Positions 49,046 through 63,195 of a DNA stretch of 64,000 bases are shown here, one piece after another. Position numbers and translations under genes: made by a program. Positions within the stretch are counted from its first letter, which is position 1. Each line of letters begins with the position of its first letter. This DNA comes from Pterobdella sp. o SKG-2022 (Eukaryota > Annelida > Clitellata > Hirudinida > Piscicolidae): NCBI GenBank assembly GCA_964035795.1, contig OZ038320.1:10886118-10950117 (forward strand), read 5' to 3'. Below the pieces are notes generated by a model. That model did no database searches. It was given only the letters and a program-made list of their open reading frames with translations, and was not told where the DNA came from.

Positions 49046-50651
49046 GTCGTTATTTTTTTTTGTTTTTAGTTGGTGTGTGAATTCTCATGAAAAATAAAAT
49101 ATCATCAATACCTTTTAGCACCATACCCATATTTCTTTAACTTAGCCTTAAACAATTAAATAATTGACAAACAATTATACGAAGTCTTGTATATTTAATA
49201 ATTTTAAATTGAAATTACACTGATAAATAAAATTTTTCATTAAAACAAAAACTTCTAGTTGTTAAATCATAAAAAGAACCGAATGTTATCAAATTATGAA
49301 TATTTTTCTCGGTGCCTACTGGAATTGTTTTGTTTACTTTATATCTTTAATCACTCATATTATGATGTTTTTATATAAATTAACTCTGTTTCCTTAATAA
49401 TTTGAAGAGTTCAAATACAGTACAACTGTAATCTTATTTTATTTCATTAATTTGTTGTGGAAATGCTTCAAAAATAAATATTTTTCAAACTTGAAACATT
49501 GAATTGCAAAATTTTTTGTAAGATTTTGAATTTTAATGTATTATTAAAAATTCAACCACTACAATATGAATTACTTGAATTCGTAAATAAAAATTGAGCG
49601 CTTATTTAGTTTCTTCATGTTTGGTATATTGTCTAAAGGGCGAAGTTTTTCTTATTTTTTAATTTAACGTGAAACGAAATTTCGGATATATTTTGACTAA
49701 AAGCTTTCAAGGTATTATATTTCATTATCAATAGTGTTATATTTGTCGGAAATTTCGTACAATTTAAGCTATTTTCGTTCTTATGCGCCAAAACCATTGT
49801 TTTCAAACAAAAACTTAGTAAAACAATGAACTTGAATTTCAATTTAGAATGATATATCAAAATTAGTTCGAAAATGTATTCTGTTTGGATTTTTTTTTGA
49901 TTTTCATACAAAGGTCCGTGATGGTGGAGACATCGCATTAAGATATTTTTTTATATATCAAGAAAGCTATTAACTAATTGTATTTTTTTTTCTTCAAATC
50001 TAAATTAACTCCGAATTTTATTCAAAATTTTTTTCAAACTATTATTTTTTTTTGATTTTAGAGACATTAATAAAAAGTTATTATTTTTAAATCTTTAAAA
50101 ATTCAATCCAGTAATCCAAACTTTTCAAATTTTCTTTTTCAAATAATTCATTATTCAAAATGTCAAAAAAACTGACTTGCTTTTATATATTAATAATTTC
50201 ATCATTTATTAAGTATTTTTGGAAAAACATTAATCTTCTTTTCATTAAACATTTCCTTAGAGTAATTTATTAAAAATGTTTTTTTTTGTTTCAGAGAAGA
50301 GAAAACTGACTGAAAGAATTATAATGAAATGGTAATGAAAAAATAAGCAATAGTTATGAAGCAACTAAATAAAAAATTTGTGATGGAAATTTTGAAAAAA
50401 GGATAACAATCAACATGATTATTATATTAAATCCCAAAAACTGTTGAATATGGAATTTTTAAAAACTTAATGACAAAATTGTATTATTAAGACCAGTTTC
50501 CACATTTTCATTTCTGTCTTCAGACAAAAGTAATCATTAAGTTTATATCTTTATTATGAGTTTGAAAATCTAAAAATATATAGTACATACTGAAAATTTT
50601 CATGTTTGATTTGAGGTAATTCTTAACAATATTATTGGCATTCAGAGGAAA
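49046..50651. other. RING gene upstream flank
   Basis: AT-rich sequence with no recognised gene. A TTTGTTTCAG acceptor-like site at about 50295 followed by a GTAATG donor at about 50333 could bound a 5' UTR exon of the RING gene. Confidence 0.35.
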
Positions 50652-53600
50652 ATGCATTCTTTTCGACCAGCCACTCACCAATATCTTATAGATGTGGATC
50701 AGGTAATGCTATGATTAAATAATATGCACATTCACTTATTATTGTATAAAATTGAAAGTTTACCTCATTTTATACAATTTTCTGACATATGCTAGCATGG
50801 AAATGGACATAAAACAATGATGAAACAGTATAAATTATTATTAATTTGTATTTATTATATTTATTGAGAAAAGGTTTTTTATTGGGTTCTTATCTTTTTA
50901 TCCAACAAATGATCTGTTTAAACAACTATATTGATGAGCTTAAGAATTTAAATTATCTTCTGTAGAAAGAATGAATGAAATATTTCAATTAAAGTCATAA
51001 TATAAAAACGAATACTAAATTTATTCAATAATAAAAATCATTAATTGATTCAATGTAATATATAAGGTGTTGCCAAGGAGAGCAGTGAACTTGACTCCCT
51101 ACATGCCCTTTTGCATCTCCCAATCACCCCATCCATTTGGTCGTTCAGCTCCAACATGGACCTTTTCAACCCCATGCAACCTCAGATTAACACCCACTTG
51201 TGCACAGCCTTTTCAACCTACATACAACATCCAGACTCCACCCCCCATTATATCCTCGGGAAGTTTTCATGCAACATCATGCATCTCTTCATGTCCTGTC
51301 TGCTACACTGATCATACCTTGCAGGGTCATCGCATGCATCATGTGTACCTACAGTATGCCAGGAACCTTTTGAGAAGGATTGCTGATGAGCAGAGTGAGA
51401 TTGAACATCTTCAACAGATACATGCCAGGCAGCAACAACCTCAACGTCCAATGATGCAACCTTGGCAGCAAAGGCATTCTACAACATGGTCCACCACACT
51501 CCCATCTCATTCATATCCAACTCAAGTACCTAATCAATATTACACCAATCCTCCGTCATTTCACATGGTATGTCTCTTCAAAAACAATTTCTTTATCATA
51601 TTGTTAATTATAAATAAAAAACTTATCAAAGTAAAAATTCCAAATTTTCAAAATGTGATTAATTGGTATTTCATATTATCTATGTAGCAATTTTATCATA
51701 CAATATATCATTTCACTATAGTAATTGCAAAATTTAACTTAAATCATGGTTTTTGTTCGATAATATTTTTAATCTAATGGAATAGGTATTTTAGTACAGC
51801 TTTCTTAAAAATATTTAGGTTCCAGAAGAGCCATACAACATTCCACAACCAAACAGCAACATAAACAACATTGAAAGCAATAGCCACAATAGATCTCCAG
51901 TGGCAAATGCAGTAAACTTCACAGACCACCCCCAGTCAACACAACAACTACCACCATTAACAACACAGCAACAGATGCATAGGTTTGTGAGTATGCAAAT
52001 TGTTCACATACTCCAATACCAGCACCGACTACAACTCATCAGACAACAACTAGAGCAACAACAATTTGATCAACAACATCGCTCTCAAAATCTCCAACAA
52101 GCACCTCAACAACGACCTACACAAAACCGCATACACTTTGCACAGCCACACCACTACCACCACTTCCAGAGACAACTACCTCCTTCACCCTTCATCCATG
52201 ACTCATATCACAATCGCCACCATCCTCATCTTTTTCAAACCCTCATCCCTGATTACCTTGTGAGTCTTCATATTTGTTTCTTGATCATTGTGTTTGATAA
52301 TTCATCATTTTTATATATTTATATGTGAAATGGTTTGTGAGGAAACATGGTTATATATTTGAAAATAATGATGATATAAAAGTCAAGAAATACATTTTAA
52401 AGTTCTTAGTTATTTCAAAAGTATGAAACTTCCTTATTGGATTTATATTATCAAATATAAATCTTAATTTGTTAATATTTTTTTTTTACTCCAAAATTTT
52501 CATTTAACTGTTTGATAAGTACATTTATTTCAGTCATGAGAAAAAACTTAGTGAAACTGAATAATTTTCTTTGAATAAAGGTAGCAAAAAGTTTAAAATT
52601 GAAATGTCTAATGAATAAATTTCTTAAAATTAGAATATAAAACATTTATTTTATAACTTACCATAATTTTAATATTTCTTTGCTAAATAAGTTCATGAAG
52701 CTTACTGAATACAAAATAAACCAAAACCCATCACACTATTTTATCTAAGGTAAAAATTATCAAAAATTCTGGTTTTTAAGGAATAATTTCATTTAAAACT
52801 GATTAATTTTAAAGTTTTGCATTGCTATCTTTACCAGTTAGTGGGACCAGTACAACAGTATAATTCAATATGATTAGTAACAAGATAACCCATCATATAT
52901 GTGTGTATAAGATAAGGATGAATAAAAATGGTTGATTCCCAGCAGACCAGAGTGACAAGACAACCTGCCACAGTGGCCTCTACACACAACACAGCACCTA
53001 ATCTTCAATTTGTTCTGTTAGTTTTTCATTTCTTGTAACATATGTTGATATATAAACAGTATAGAAGAATGGTGTTTAACCCATTAATGTTAAAAGTCAT
53101 TTTTGCAAAAAAAATTGTTTTCATTTTAAATTAAATTGTTCATTCACCAAGTAATTTGCTTTTTATGAAAAAATATTTTCAGAAAGTAAAGTTGAAACAT
53201 TATTTATATGAATTCACATTATTAGCCCATAAATATAAAAATTTTTCTTTAAATAAGTGTTTTTTTATTCTAAAGAATTTGGATGAGACATTTTATATGA
53301 TATATATTCAACAATCCACCCAAAACTTCATACTGCTCTAGCATCCAATTTCAGCTTTCAGCACACTTTTGATTACTGCCTTTAAAACATAAAATATACA
53401 AAAAATTATTTATATTTTTAGAAAATTATTTCATAACAAATTAATGATTTCTAATAATAGGTTCAATGTGGAAAAGTGTTATTTTTTCTAAGCAATTCAA
53501 ATAATTAACTTCTTGATCCTATTCTTCATTTGAGCATTTTATATTTGATAAGCGAGCTGTGATCACTTGATCAATAAATCCAAGAAGTGCCATTTTTGGA

Positions 53601-55813
53601 TTTTATATTTTATATAATTTTTATGCACCAGCAAACTGTGAAAAGATTGATCACCATTACTTTCAAGCTTGTAACTTTTACAAAGAAATATTCATGCTAA
53701 AAGATCAACATTTTATGTGTTTGTTTAAATTTACTATAGATTCAGGCATTGGAATATGCATAAATTTTTTTTCTCTTGATTGATTCCCTTCTGGTAACAA
53801 CGTTTGAGGACTACTATTGTAGAGATTGTAAACAATCATGACACACTTGCTCTTTCTACTTGACAATAGAGATGGGTTTCCCTAAAAACTTTTTGTCAGT
53901 ACCTTTGTTCTTTCTCCATAGTAGATAAGCTGGACAATGAAGTAATGTCTCTCCTGATGACTTTGATGACCAGTACTCCTAGACAACCTCTTATTTTGCA
54001 GTAAATTTTTCAATATGTTTTTTAGAAGTATTCAGAGTAAATTAGAATAGCAATGAAAAAATGATTATTTTTAAGTAAAATGCACCTTTCAACACAATAT
54101 ACTTATCAACAACTTCTATCTTTTCATTTTCCTATCACAAATTCAACCATTGCTCAAGATTTTCAAGCTTCAGTGAAGTAAAATTTGATTGTCCATATCA
54201 AGGTATTTTAGGTGAAAGTTTTTTTCAATTTTGGCCTCAAACAAAATAATATTTTTTTGGCTAGTTTTTTTTTTACTTCAATCCTATTTTAACATCATTC
54301 AAATCAATTTTGGTGCTCAAAATCAATTATCAAAATCAAATTAATAATAAAATTGAAGATTGTTCATTTATTTGAAAAAAATTATTTTTTATCTAAGTTT
54401 TTATATAGTAGTTATTATCAAATACAAGTTGAGAGCTAATTTTTTCTTGAAATGTTGTATACGTTTTCATAAAGATTCGACGAAATTAACGAACGCTGTT
54501 TCGATTTAAATGCATTGACACCTAGGTGTTTCTTCACAGCGCCGGTTTAATTGACCCTAAGTCTTTTATACTTTCTATTTTTTTCATCTTTGAATGATTT
54601 TATATTTATTTAAATTTCATAAATGAGTATTTTTTGTTTTATTAATGTCTATAGGTTTTTTATGAAATCAAGATCAAAACACCAACCTCATTGATGATAC
54701 TCTAATGGTTTTGATAACAGAGCAAGAGTAGGGAGAACTCCGATGACTCAATACCGCATGATCAACCTCTATGAGGAAAACAATGACTTTGAAAACTATG
54801 AGGTATCTAGCATTATACTAAAGCTTTGTCAGAGATAGGCAAGCTGGAGCCATTTTTTATGGATTCATTGTGCCATTTCACCTGTCTTATCATTATCTAT
54901 TTGATTATATGTTAATATAATATGAAAACTGGTCTAAGGCATATTGAAAATGTGCAAATTCTGCTTTTTAGGAACGATGTCTAAACTATGAACATAATTT
55001 TTCATCTTGAAATATATGTCTAATTATCAGTTATCCATTTCCATTTATATTTCATTTTCATGTATAATATTCATGTATCACAGACTCTTCTGCATATCAC
55101 TGAACAAATGGGTGAAGTGAGGATCAGGGGTCTGTCAGCAACAGAGATCAATTCTTTGCCTAGTTATCGCTACCACGAGGATAGCTGTGGAGATGAAAAT
55201 GAAAAATTCATGAGCAAGAACAAAATGGAAGATGATGCATGTGACACAAATGCTGAACAATTGGGGGTTATCGAAGAGAGTATCGAGGAAGTGGAGATGA
55301 AGGAAGAAGATGAAATGGTGAAGAAGAAAGCTGATGGAGAAGCACAGATGTCGTGTGTGGTTTGCCTGTGTGACTTTGAAGTGCAGCAGTGGCTCAAGGT
55401 GATGCCTTGTCTCCATGAGTTCCATGCTGACTGCATCTCCAAGTGGCTCAAGGTTGTATGGCAGTTTTACGTTTATAGTTATGCCATTGGTTTTTCATAT
55501 ATATAATCATCTATTTATTAATATTGTGACTAATTGAGGATCTTATTTTTGACTTGTTTTATACTTATGATTTTAATTACATTTTTGTTTCCAAACTATT
55601 TTTTTCAATGATTTCTGAGATAGGATATATATGAGGTAGATGTAGATAATAATTATCTAGTGATTAACTTTCATAAAAATTTGGTTGGATTAGCTTATGA
55701 TTAGTTTTTAATGATTTATTGTATATTCAACAATTTCATAGGAGAACAACACATGTCCACTGTGTAGAAGTGACATAGCAGAGAAACTGCGCAAGACTTC
55801 CCCTATAGAGTGA
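50652..55813 (+). CDS. RING-H2 E3 ubiquitin ligase, RNF38/RNF44 type
   Basis: Exons: 50652-50702, 51067-51567, 51819-52259, 52943-53016, 54721-54802, 55084-55452, 55742-55813; 1,590 nt, 529 aa, phases consistent. The N-terminal two thirds are Gln/Pro/His-rich and disordered, with a CISSCPVCYTDHTLQGH block. The C-terminal part has the RNF38/44 hallmark order: ENYE, TLLHITEQMGEVRIRGLS, EINSLPSYRY, then RING-H2 Cys474-VVC...Cys492-L-His494...His497...Cys500...Cys511-PLC514 ending 15 residues before the stop. It should bind E2 enzymes through the RING and ubiquitinate unknown substrates. Unlike vertebrate members it has a long acidic/charged insert (about 419-470) between the SYRY block and the RING. 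The first exon starts at an ATG just after an ATTCAG acceptor, so further 5' exons are possible. Exon 52943-53016 is the least certain. Confidence 0.87.
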
Positions 55814-57144
55814 TCATCATAGTAGTTATCGTCAATTTGGAAAACTTTCCATTCGTTTTCGTCTTCATCATCTTCATCGTGTGTTGATAGTGTTGTTGCT
55901 TTGTGCATTCTTACAACATTCTCAATATACCTCTTGTATTCTCAAGTTATTATTTTCAATGCATTTTCTTTTATTATTACTTAGAGATTTGTTATTTTAG
56001 TGTTGTTGATGTTCCAATCAGAAACTGTTAACTATCCATCATGATTGCCTAACACAAGCTTCTTTTTACCTATCAATAGTACTTTTTATGGTAAATTTTT
56101 AATCAATAGCTTACATTTGCATTCAAACTATTCTTTCTAATTAACATCCATACCCTTCTCTAACCATTGTGATTATGAGATCCTTTTCCAAGGGTTTTTA
56201 CTGTTGACTTTTTTCAAACTGCTGCTTATGTATTTATTATTATCATCATTATACACGTGGAAGCAGATTCTTCTAACTAACCCACCTATCTTTATTTTAT
56301 TATGGAGATTAATTGGTGTTTTTTCAACTACTGTCATTAAGATAGTATATTTTACCGATGTTATTTTTAAATTGTGTTTTAATGTTCTAGTTGCAACGTG
56401 TGTTGGGATTCTTAACGTTTATGGGTGTTAGTTGGTGCTTTGCTGTTGTTGCTGTTGTCAAGATAGAGTAGGTAAGTTTAAAAGTTCATCGTAGTATAGT
56501 CGTTACAAATTTCCAATTATCGTTTTCTCTTTGGCACTGTTATAATCGCTTTAAGATCGTTTAATTGCCGTTACGTGGTGGTTTTTATCGAAGATGTTGT
56601 AACTTTGGTAGTACTTATCCAGAAAAATTGATTTTTCGCTCATTTAATATTTTGTCGATTCTATATCGTTGTTTTGAATTATGATGCTTTGCTGATATTG
56701 GCAATAATTGTATTGAAATCGTTAACAACATTGGCATCGATTGTTTATCGCTTTGAGCAGCTATAATTATTGCCAAGTACCAAGCACTTATATGTATCCG
56801 ATTAAGTGGTAAATTGTCTAAACATTCAATTACAATAGATTAACATTAGTCAGAGATTTTCAATTAGTCATAACAGATTCATACAGGTTACTTTTAATCG
56901 CTTATTTTTATCATTTTGCATTTCTTTAGTTCAAATATGATTCAAACAGCTATATTTGTGTGGTAGCACAGTTTGTAAGAGTAGATTGGTTGGCTTACGA
57001 CGTCTAAAGATGCCAAGCGCAACAATTTCAAAGGCATCCATCCATCTCCAGTGCACCCTTGAAGCACTTCGTCACGTGTTCTATCGATTAACTCGCGCCT
57101 TATATATATATCTCATCAAATATTTTAGTGAATACCTTCATATT

Positions 57145-57147
<3 letters not shown>
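55814..57147. other. RING gene 3' flank
   Basis: Should hold the RING gene 3' UTR. No other gene or repeat is recognised; reading frames here are short and unsupported. Confidence 0.35.

Positions 57148-57232
<85 letters not shown>
57148..57232. repeat. (TA)n microsatellite, about 42 units
   Basis: An uninterrupted alternating TA run of about 85 bp. The frames read through it on both strands (Ile-Tyr repeats) are artefacts. Confidence 0.98.
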
Positions 57233-57237
<5 letters not shown>

Positions 57238-60200
57238 CATTATGTTTGGCCGTCCTTCTGTCTTGTCATTAGTAGATTTCAAATACAAATTTTGAACTTT
57301 CATCCGATCAGATTTTAAATTCATTTTACTCCTCCAATCAGTTTAACTGTTTGACTTAATGGTGATTGCTGGTTAGTGTTTATTTTAGGTGCGGTGAGTT
57401 TTGTTTCTTTTTCGCCAACATCTTTTGAACGTGGTCGTTTATGTTAAGTTTTAAATTGCATACGCTTTAATCATTTCTTAATGTGTTAAGATTGTTTTGT
57501 GTGTTCTTTTTAATGTCTTTAGATATCGAATTAATTTGAAATTTTTTCAACTTTCTCAGTGTTGTTTTAACTGTTGCATCACATATTTATTTACACCTAT
57601 TTTCAACACAGTTAATTAAGCTATTAGATTGCAATAGAATAGACATTCAATTCCGCTTCCATTACTAAAATTACGTTATTTATTACTAATGTCTATATTC
57701 CTGTTCATTGAGTATTTTCTAAGGCACACGCTTAATGTATTTAATTGCTTCTCCAAATTATACCGATTATATAGATCTATTATATTGTTAGAAAAGTTTT
57801 TATATCGAACATTAGAATCAAGTATAATGCCATTTTGCTAGATGGCTGTTACGTTTTGCATCTATACATACACACATACAGAATTTTGTGCTTCGTTGCA
57901 TAATAACAACAACAACTTATAACAATCACTCGCCCAACAACACCACTTCAGTGATCAGTGTCGTGGTATTGAGGATCATAACTCTCGTGTGATTGTCCGT
58001 TTCTTAGTTTCTATTTAGCAGTTCTATTTAGAGTAATATTTTTTTAAATCACACCACGCTTTCTGATTTTTGCTTTTGGTGTGAAACTATTGAAATCAGT
58101 AGTGTGGTTGTGTGCGTGAATTAACAACGTGTGTGTATGTGATCGTATAGTGTTAGTGCCTTGTAGCCATCAGTAATCAAGTAATCAGTGTCAACGCGTT
58201 TACATTGAGTGTATATATATTTAGTAGAAGATTTATTAGTTAAGATTCAATAAGGCTTTATGCTAATCACTTTAAGCCTCCTTGTTAGTATCGGTTGATT
58301 ATTATGCAAGTTATTTTGGCATCTTGTTTCTTTTTTATTTTTTTAGAGTAATTCATTAAGATTTACAATTAAATTAGTAGAATTGTTGTGATACATAGTT
58401 GTATGCAGTGTTAATTACGTTTATTACCTCAGGATCTTGTTTATTGAATTTTTTACATATTAAATACGTTCCTATTCTCGTTTTCATCTTTTTATTAGAA
58501 TTGTCAGCTTCTTCATGCAATATTATGAAATCATTGGTTTTCATTAAATCTTTTGAATTATGACAAGTTACTCTAGCTTCCACACTGCATGGCACGTGGG
58601 TGACAACATTAGTCCCTCAGTTACCTGGGTTTGCTCTCGTTTCAGTGTTTGTCTTGCTATCTTTACGCATAGCAATTTTTTTTTTAAATCAATATAAATG
58701 ATATTCAATACCTGTTTACATTTGTTTCGTGTTTTTGGGTTTACAAATTTCAACGTTGATTTAAGTTCACGCTTTTCATTTACGGTTCATTGTTTTGTTC
58801 ATTTATTTTTCGTTGTTTTTATCTAGTTTAGTGGAACTTTTTATTGCTAATCATTTTGAATAATTTTTTTTTTAAGATTTTCGAAAAAATCAACGATTTT
58901 TTCTTATACATGGCTAAGGTATGCTTAACTAATCTAAAGGCATTAAAGTTTAACGAAAATAAATTCAGAAGTTGATATCATTGTAAGGGTATGATGTTTT
59001 TCAAAGCTTTCAATTGCACTTTGCTTCGAAATTAAAGTTTCTTTAAATGTGATTTTTTTCAATTGGTTTTCTACTTGTTTAGACTTATCGGCACTCCTAT
59101 AGTCTTCGTTTAAAAGCAAATTTATATTTTCTATTTAATACTTCTATCATTTTTCTACTATTTTTTATGTTTATTTCAGTTGATTTCACTTTCAGACTGT
59201 TTGAGTTTTTGTTAGTCGTCGTTGTTGTTGCCGTTTTATCGTCCGATTAGTGTTGTGTTGTTTTCTATCTTATTTCTAATGATATTCAGTTTATTTCAAA
59301 TAAATATTTTGTATTTTATAATTAACAATGAAATTGTATTACAAATTTTAAAATTTGTTTTCAAAATTACTGAAAATTTAAGTTGTAATTCTTTGAATTC
59401 TTTGCTGGTAGATTACCTCGTCCATGCCGCACGCACCCTTTTATTTCTACATATATGCATCGTTTCGTGATTCCTTCTAGCCAATTTTCGCATATCCATT
59501 AGTCTTGTTAGCTTAACTGTTATGGTTTTTCATTATTATCCTTGCTGTTGTACTAGTTACCATATTATTATTTTTTCGAGGTAATCTTTAACTCTATTAA
59601 AACTTAAACCACATCTGAAACTGATACATTAGCTCTAAATTATATTTTAATACATAAGAATATATAAATTAAACTCGTCAAATTATTTTCAATACTTATA
59701 TATTTTATTAAATTCAATAGTTATATATTTCTTCCATAAGTAATATATTTTAAACTTCATGTTCCGCTGCTAGTGTTGTGCCTAGCTTTGTATTTCAGAA
59801 TTTTTATAAGTTATCACTTAAATACTTTCAAAATTTTTATTATTTTCTCCTTTCTTTATAACTTATCGCTTCTCAATAATTACTAATATCGTATAGCCAA
59901 AGTTAGCTTTAATATTTGAAATGCTTAGTATCTATTGTAAGTGTCGTCACTTATCATCTCTTTAAGGTATATTTTCAAGATAACGTTTTTACTTTTTTTC
60001 ATCTACAATTTCTTCATCTCATTTTTAGTTATCTTTCCATACAATAGCCTAGTTATGCATAAAGCATTCTAGCCAAACACAGGTTTTTCAACACCCAATT
60101 AATAACTTTTTTTTATATATATTTTGAAAGATTCAAACATTTCTTTAATATCAACTTTAATTTGTAAAATCTTGAGATATAAGTTATCTTTAATCTTCAG

Positions 60201-63195
60201 ACTTATTAGTAATCATTAGATAAAATCAATAACAATTTTATGATTTAACCTACTATTTTAACAATCGTTAATCATTTTCCCTATTCAATAATCAGTTTTT
60301 ACAACATTTGCTTAAGTTTCTTTTAGAATTTCTTAGTTAATTACTTTACACCAATCAATCAAACTAGTTTCTGATAAGTTTCACACTTAAATACAAGTTT
60401 CAACGTTAGTTAGGTAGGTCTGGTACTGTTATGAAGGTCTTTTGGTGTTTTTGATGATTGCAACTTATTCCATTTATTCATAATTAGAATTAAATTATAT
60501 TCATACATTATATCTTATAAATTTTCATAATCACGATTTATATTTCACTAAACACAAAATCTTATTTTACATATAAAAGGTTATTCATTTGATATATTAA
60601 AAACTTTTGCATAAAATGGTCAGAAATAAATAATACAACAATCATTTTTTCAATAGTTTCCAAGCACTCATACACATTAAGACCCTCTTCTTTCATCGCA
60701 AAGCTAATATGTTTCATGGTTTGGCTTGTTTGTTCAGAAAACAGATTAATAAAACATCTCCAAAAACTATTTCTACTACTACGATTATTATGCTCTTAAA
60801 ACTCATTCCCAAAGTTTATACTCGGCATGTGGGGCTTAAGTAGGCAGAAGTCAAAATGTGTAAACCCTCAATATTGAGTGAAAATTGCTCATTCGAAACT
60901 GCTATAAAAATGTTAATTCATGAAAACAATATTCACACAGTATAATGAAATGTTTTTTTATTAAGTTTGAACTTAACTAACTAAAAAATAGCATTTTTAT
61001 CACGGAAACTATACATTCCTAATTTTGTCATCTTCCAGCATCATAGTTGTTAAAAGACCTTGAAGAGACTCGCGTAACGTTTAGTGTTGTGTTACTTTGA
61101 AAATATAAATGAAACCTCTTTTTATCCATTGTTTTTTCAAACATCCAAACCAAGTTTCTAGACTCCACCTTTTTTTGCCTTTAATTGAATCAGTGTCGCA
61201 AAGATTTTGAAAAGCTGATATGCAAACAAAAACTAAAAACCATTAAGCATCATATTTTAAGGCATGCACAGTGAAAAGCAAAACGGTCGCTTTTGTGACA
61301 GTAGTGTGTCTCAAAAAAATGCTACGGTTTTATCACTTTGAAAAACTCCTTTTTTTTCCAACCAAAGCTTCGAATAAAAGAAATACGTTGTTTTCTTTAG
61401 TAACAAAAAAATCTGGCATTCGAAGGGTAGAAGCAAGCTTGAGAAAGTTCCTGGTTTCCTAGTTAGGTAGTTTGGACTAAAAACTTTGTCTTAGAAAAAA
61501 ACGCTGATACAATAAGAGTAAAAACGACACAGAATTTTTCATATCATAAACTAAGAAAAAAAAATAACGATATAAATTTAAAAAAAGAAAAAAAAACTAC
61601 ACTTAAGAGAAAGAGGAAGGAGAGCGGAAACAGGAAAGAATGCTGGTAGCATTGCCGCGGACAATTGCAAGGAAAATCTTCTGGCGCAACCAGACTGCCT
61701 CCAAAGGGTCACCAGACGTTTAGATAACTTTTCTACCTAACTCCTCAACAAAGCTGCTGGTTAAAGGTCCTCAGCAGCCCGTTATCTCGAATGCAAAGGG
61801 TTGAAAATGGAAATTGCCCACCAAGCCCTGCTATTTGCGGCTTTTTTATATATATATGAAAAATTCCGTGTCATTTTTGTGTAAAAAAAACTCAAATAAA
61901 TAAAAAAATTTTCCAAATGTATGCGGCGGATTTTTAGAATTTTTTAAAGACTTTTTTCATTGGCAGCGATGAAAAACCCGAGTAACCGCTAGTACAGAAA
62001 GAAGAAAAGTTGAAGACATTAATAAACACCAAAGTTGGCTTTTCGATTAAGAGGAAAATGTTTGTGAATATAATACCGGTACAAATCATTGCAGACATGA
62101 AAAAAGGCTGACTACTTATCTTAGGAAAGGACGGGTGTTAAAAATATTGGTACATGAACAAGTGTTACAATCCGGTTAAGTAAAAAGTTAACACCAAAAA
62201 ATATATGAATGAAAACCCACCTAAGAACGGCTGAAATGAAGATGCCCTATAATAAATAACTGATATCTACCATCAGATAACTCTTACTATCTTTTTGTAT
62301 TGTTTAACCAAATAGCTGTTTGTTTAAAAGACAACAAAGTATTACATGCGGACTTAAAGTTACATTTGAGAACAATGCTCAAAAGAATAAGAGAAGAGCG
62401 ATTGGTAGCCTTCCTTCAGAAGGCCAACGGCATGATAGGATGGGTGGCAGTTTGTACAAGATCTTTTTGACACCACTTTCCAGCATATGGAGTATTACTG
62501 ATAGTTAATTTTTGTTCAGCATAAGTTTGAGGTAGTATTTTTGTAAAAAAAAAGTTGAATCCCACATATCTTTATGTAGTCTTAGCGGAGTTTTGTAGAC
62601 GCTCAGTGTTTTGATTTTTAAATTTATATAAGTTTTTTAAACGCTTCTAAATTTAAAAACTTGGTTAGTCAGAAGATCCGCATTGGTTTTCTAGCAGAGT
62701 GAGTGTTACCGTCATTTGTCTAATATCATAGCGAAGCGACATCTAGACCTGCGTAATGCAAAAACCGAGACAAGTCAAATTTTCAGTCTTCAAAATGATT
62801 ATTATTGCTTTTAAAGTTATTTTTAAATTCTTGTCGTTACAAAGTGCACGATTTGCACTCATACATTTTTTCAAAATAATCTTTATACATAAGTGTTTGC
62901 AAATTTTAAAGTAAAATTTTAGTAATTGAAAATTAATTTGAAAAAACCTTACACGATTTTTAGCTTTATGTTTAGACAGGATTTAATTCTTATTACTTAG
63001 CATTGAAGTTTGAATTTTTGTGTTGATTCGGCAAAAAGATGTATTCAACAGTAATAAATATATATTACAAAAAACTATCTAAATAAATAATTGAAAGACA
63101 GGTTTCAATTATGTTTAGATTATGAAACTGTCTAAAATAAACATACCAAATTTTTTGAGATAAAACAAAATAAAAAAACGAAGCCAGTGTTTTTG
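57233..63195. other. Gene-poor AT-rich interval
   Basis: Apart from the dispersed repeat at 61585-61730 I see no exon with family resemblance, no RNA gene and no intact element over about 6 kb. It lies beyond the 3' ends of two convergent genes (the RING gene to the left and the partial gene at 63196-64000). Confidence 0.45.
61585..61730 (-). repeat. Dispersed repeat, inverted partner of 48890-49045
   Basis: GAAAGAGGAAGGAGAG, CCGCGGACAATTGCAAGG and GCAACCAGACTGCCTCCAAA are the reverse complement of the 48.9 kb copy. A further GC-richer stretch (61740-61850, with CTGCTGGTTAAAGGTCCTCA) continues past the shared part and may belong to the same element. Confidence 0.8.

Noticed and set aside
57100..57324. 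Ile-Tyr repeat open frames on both strands
   Set aside because: Read-through of the (TA)n microsatellite.
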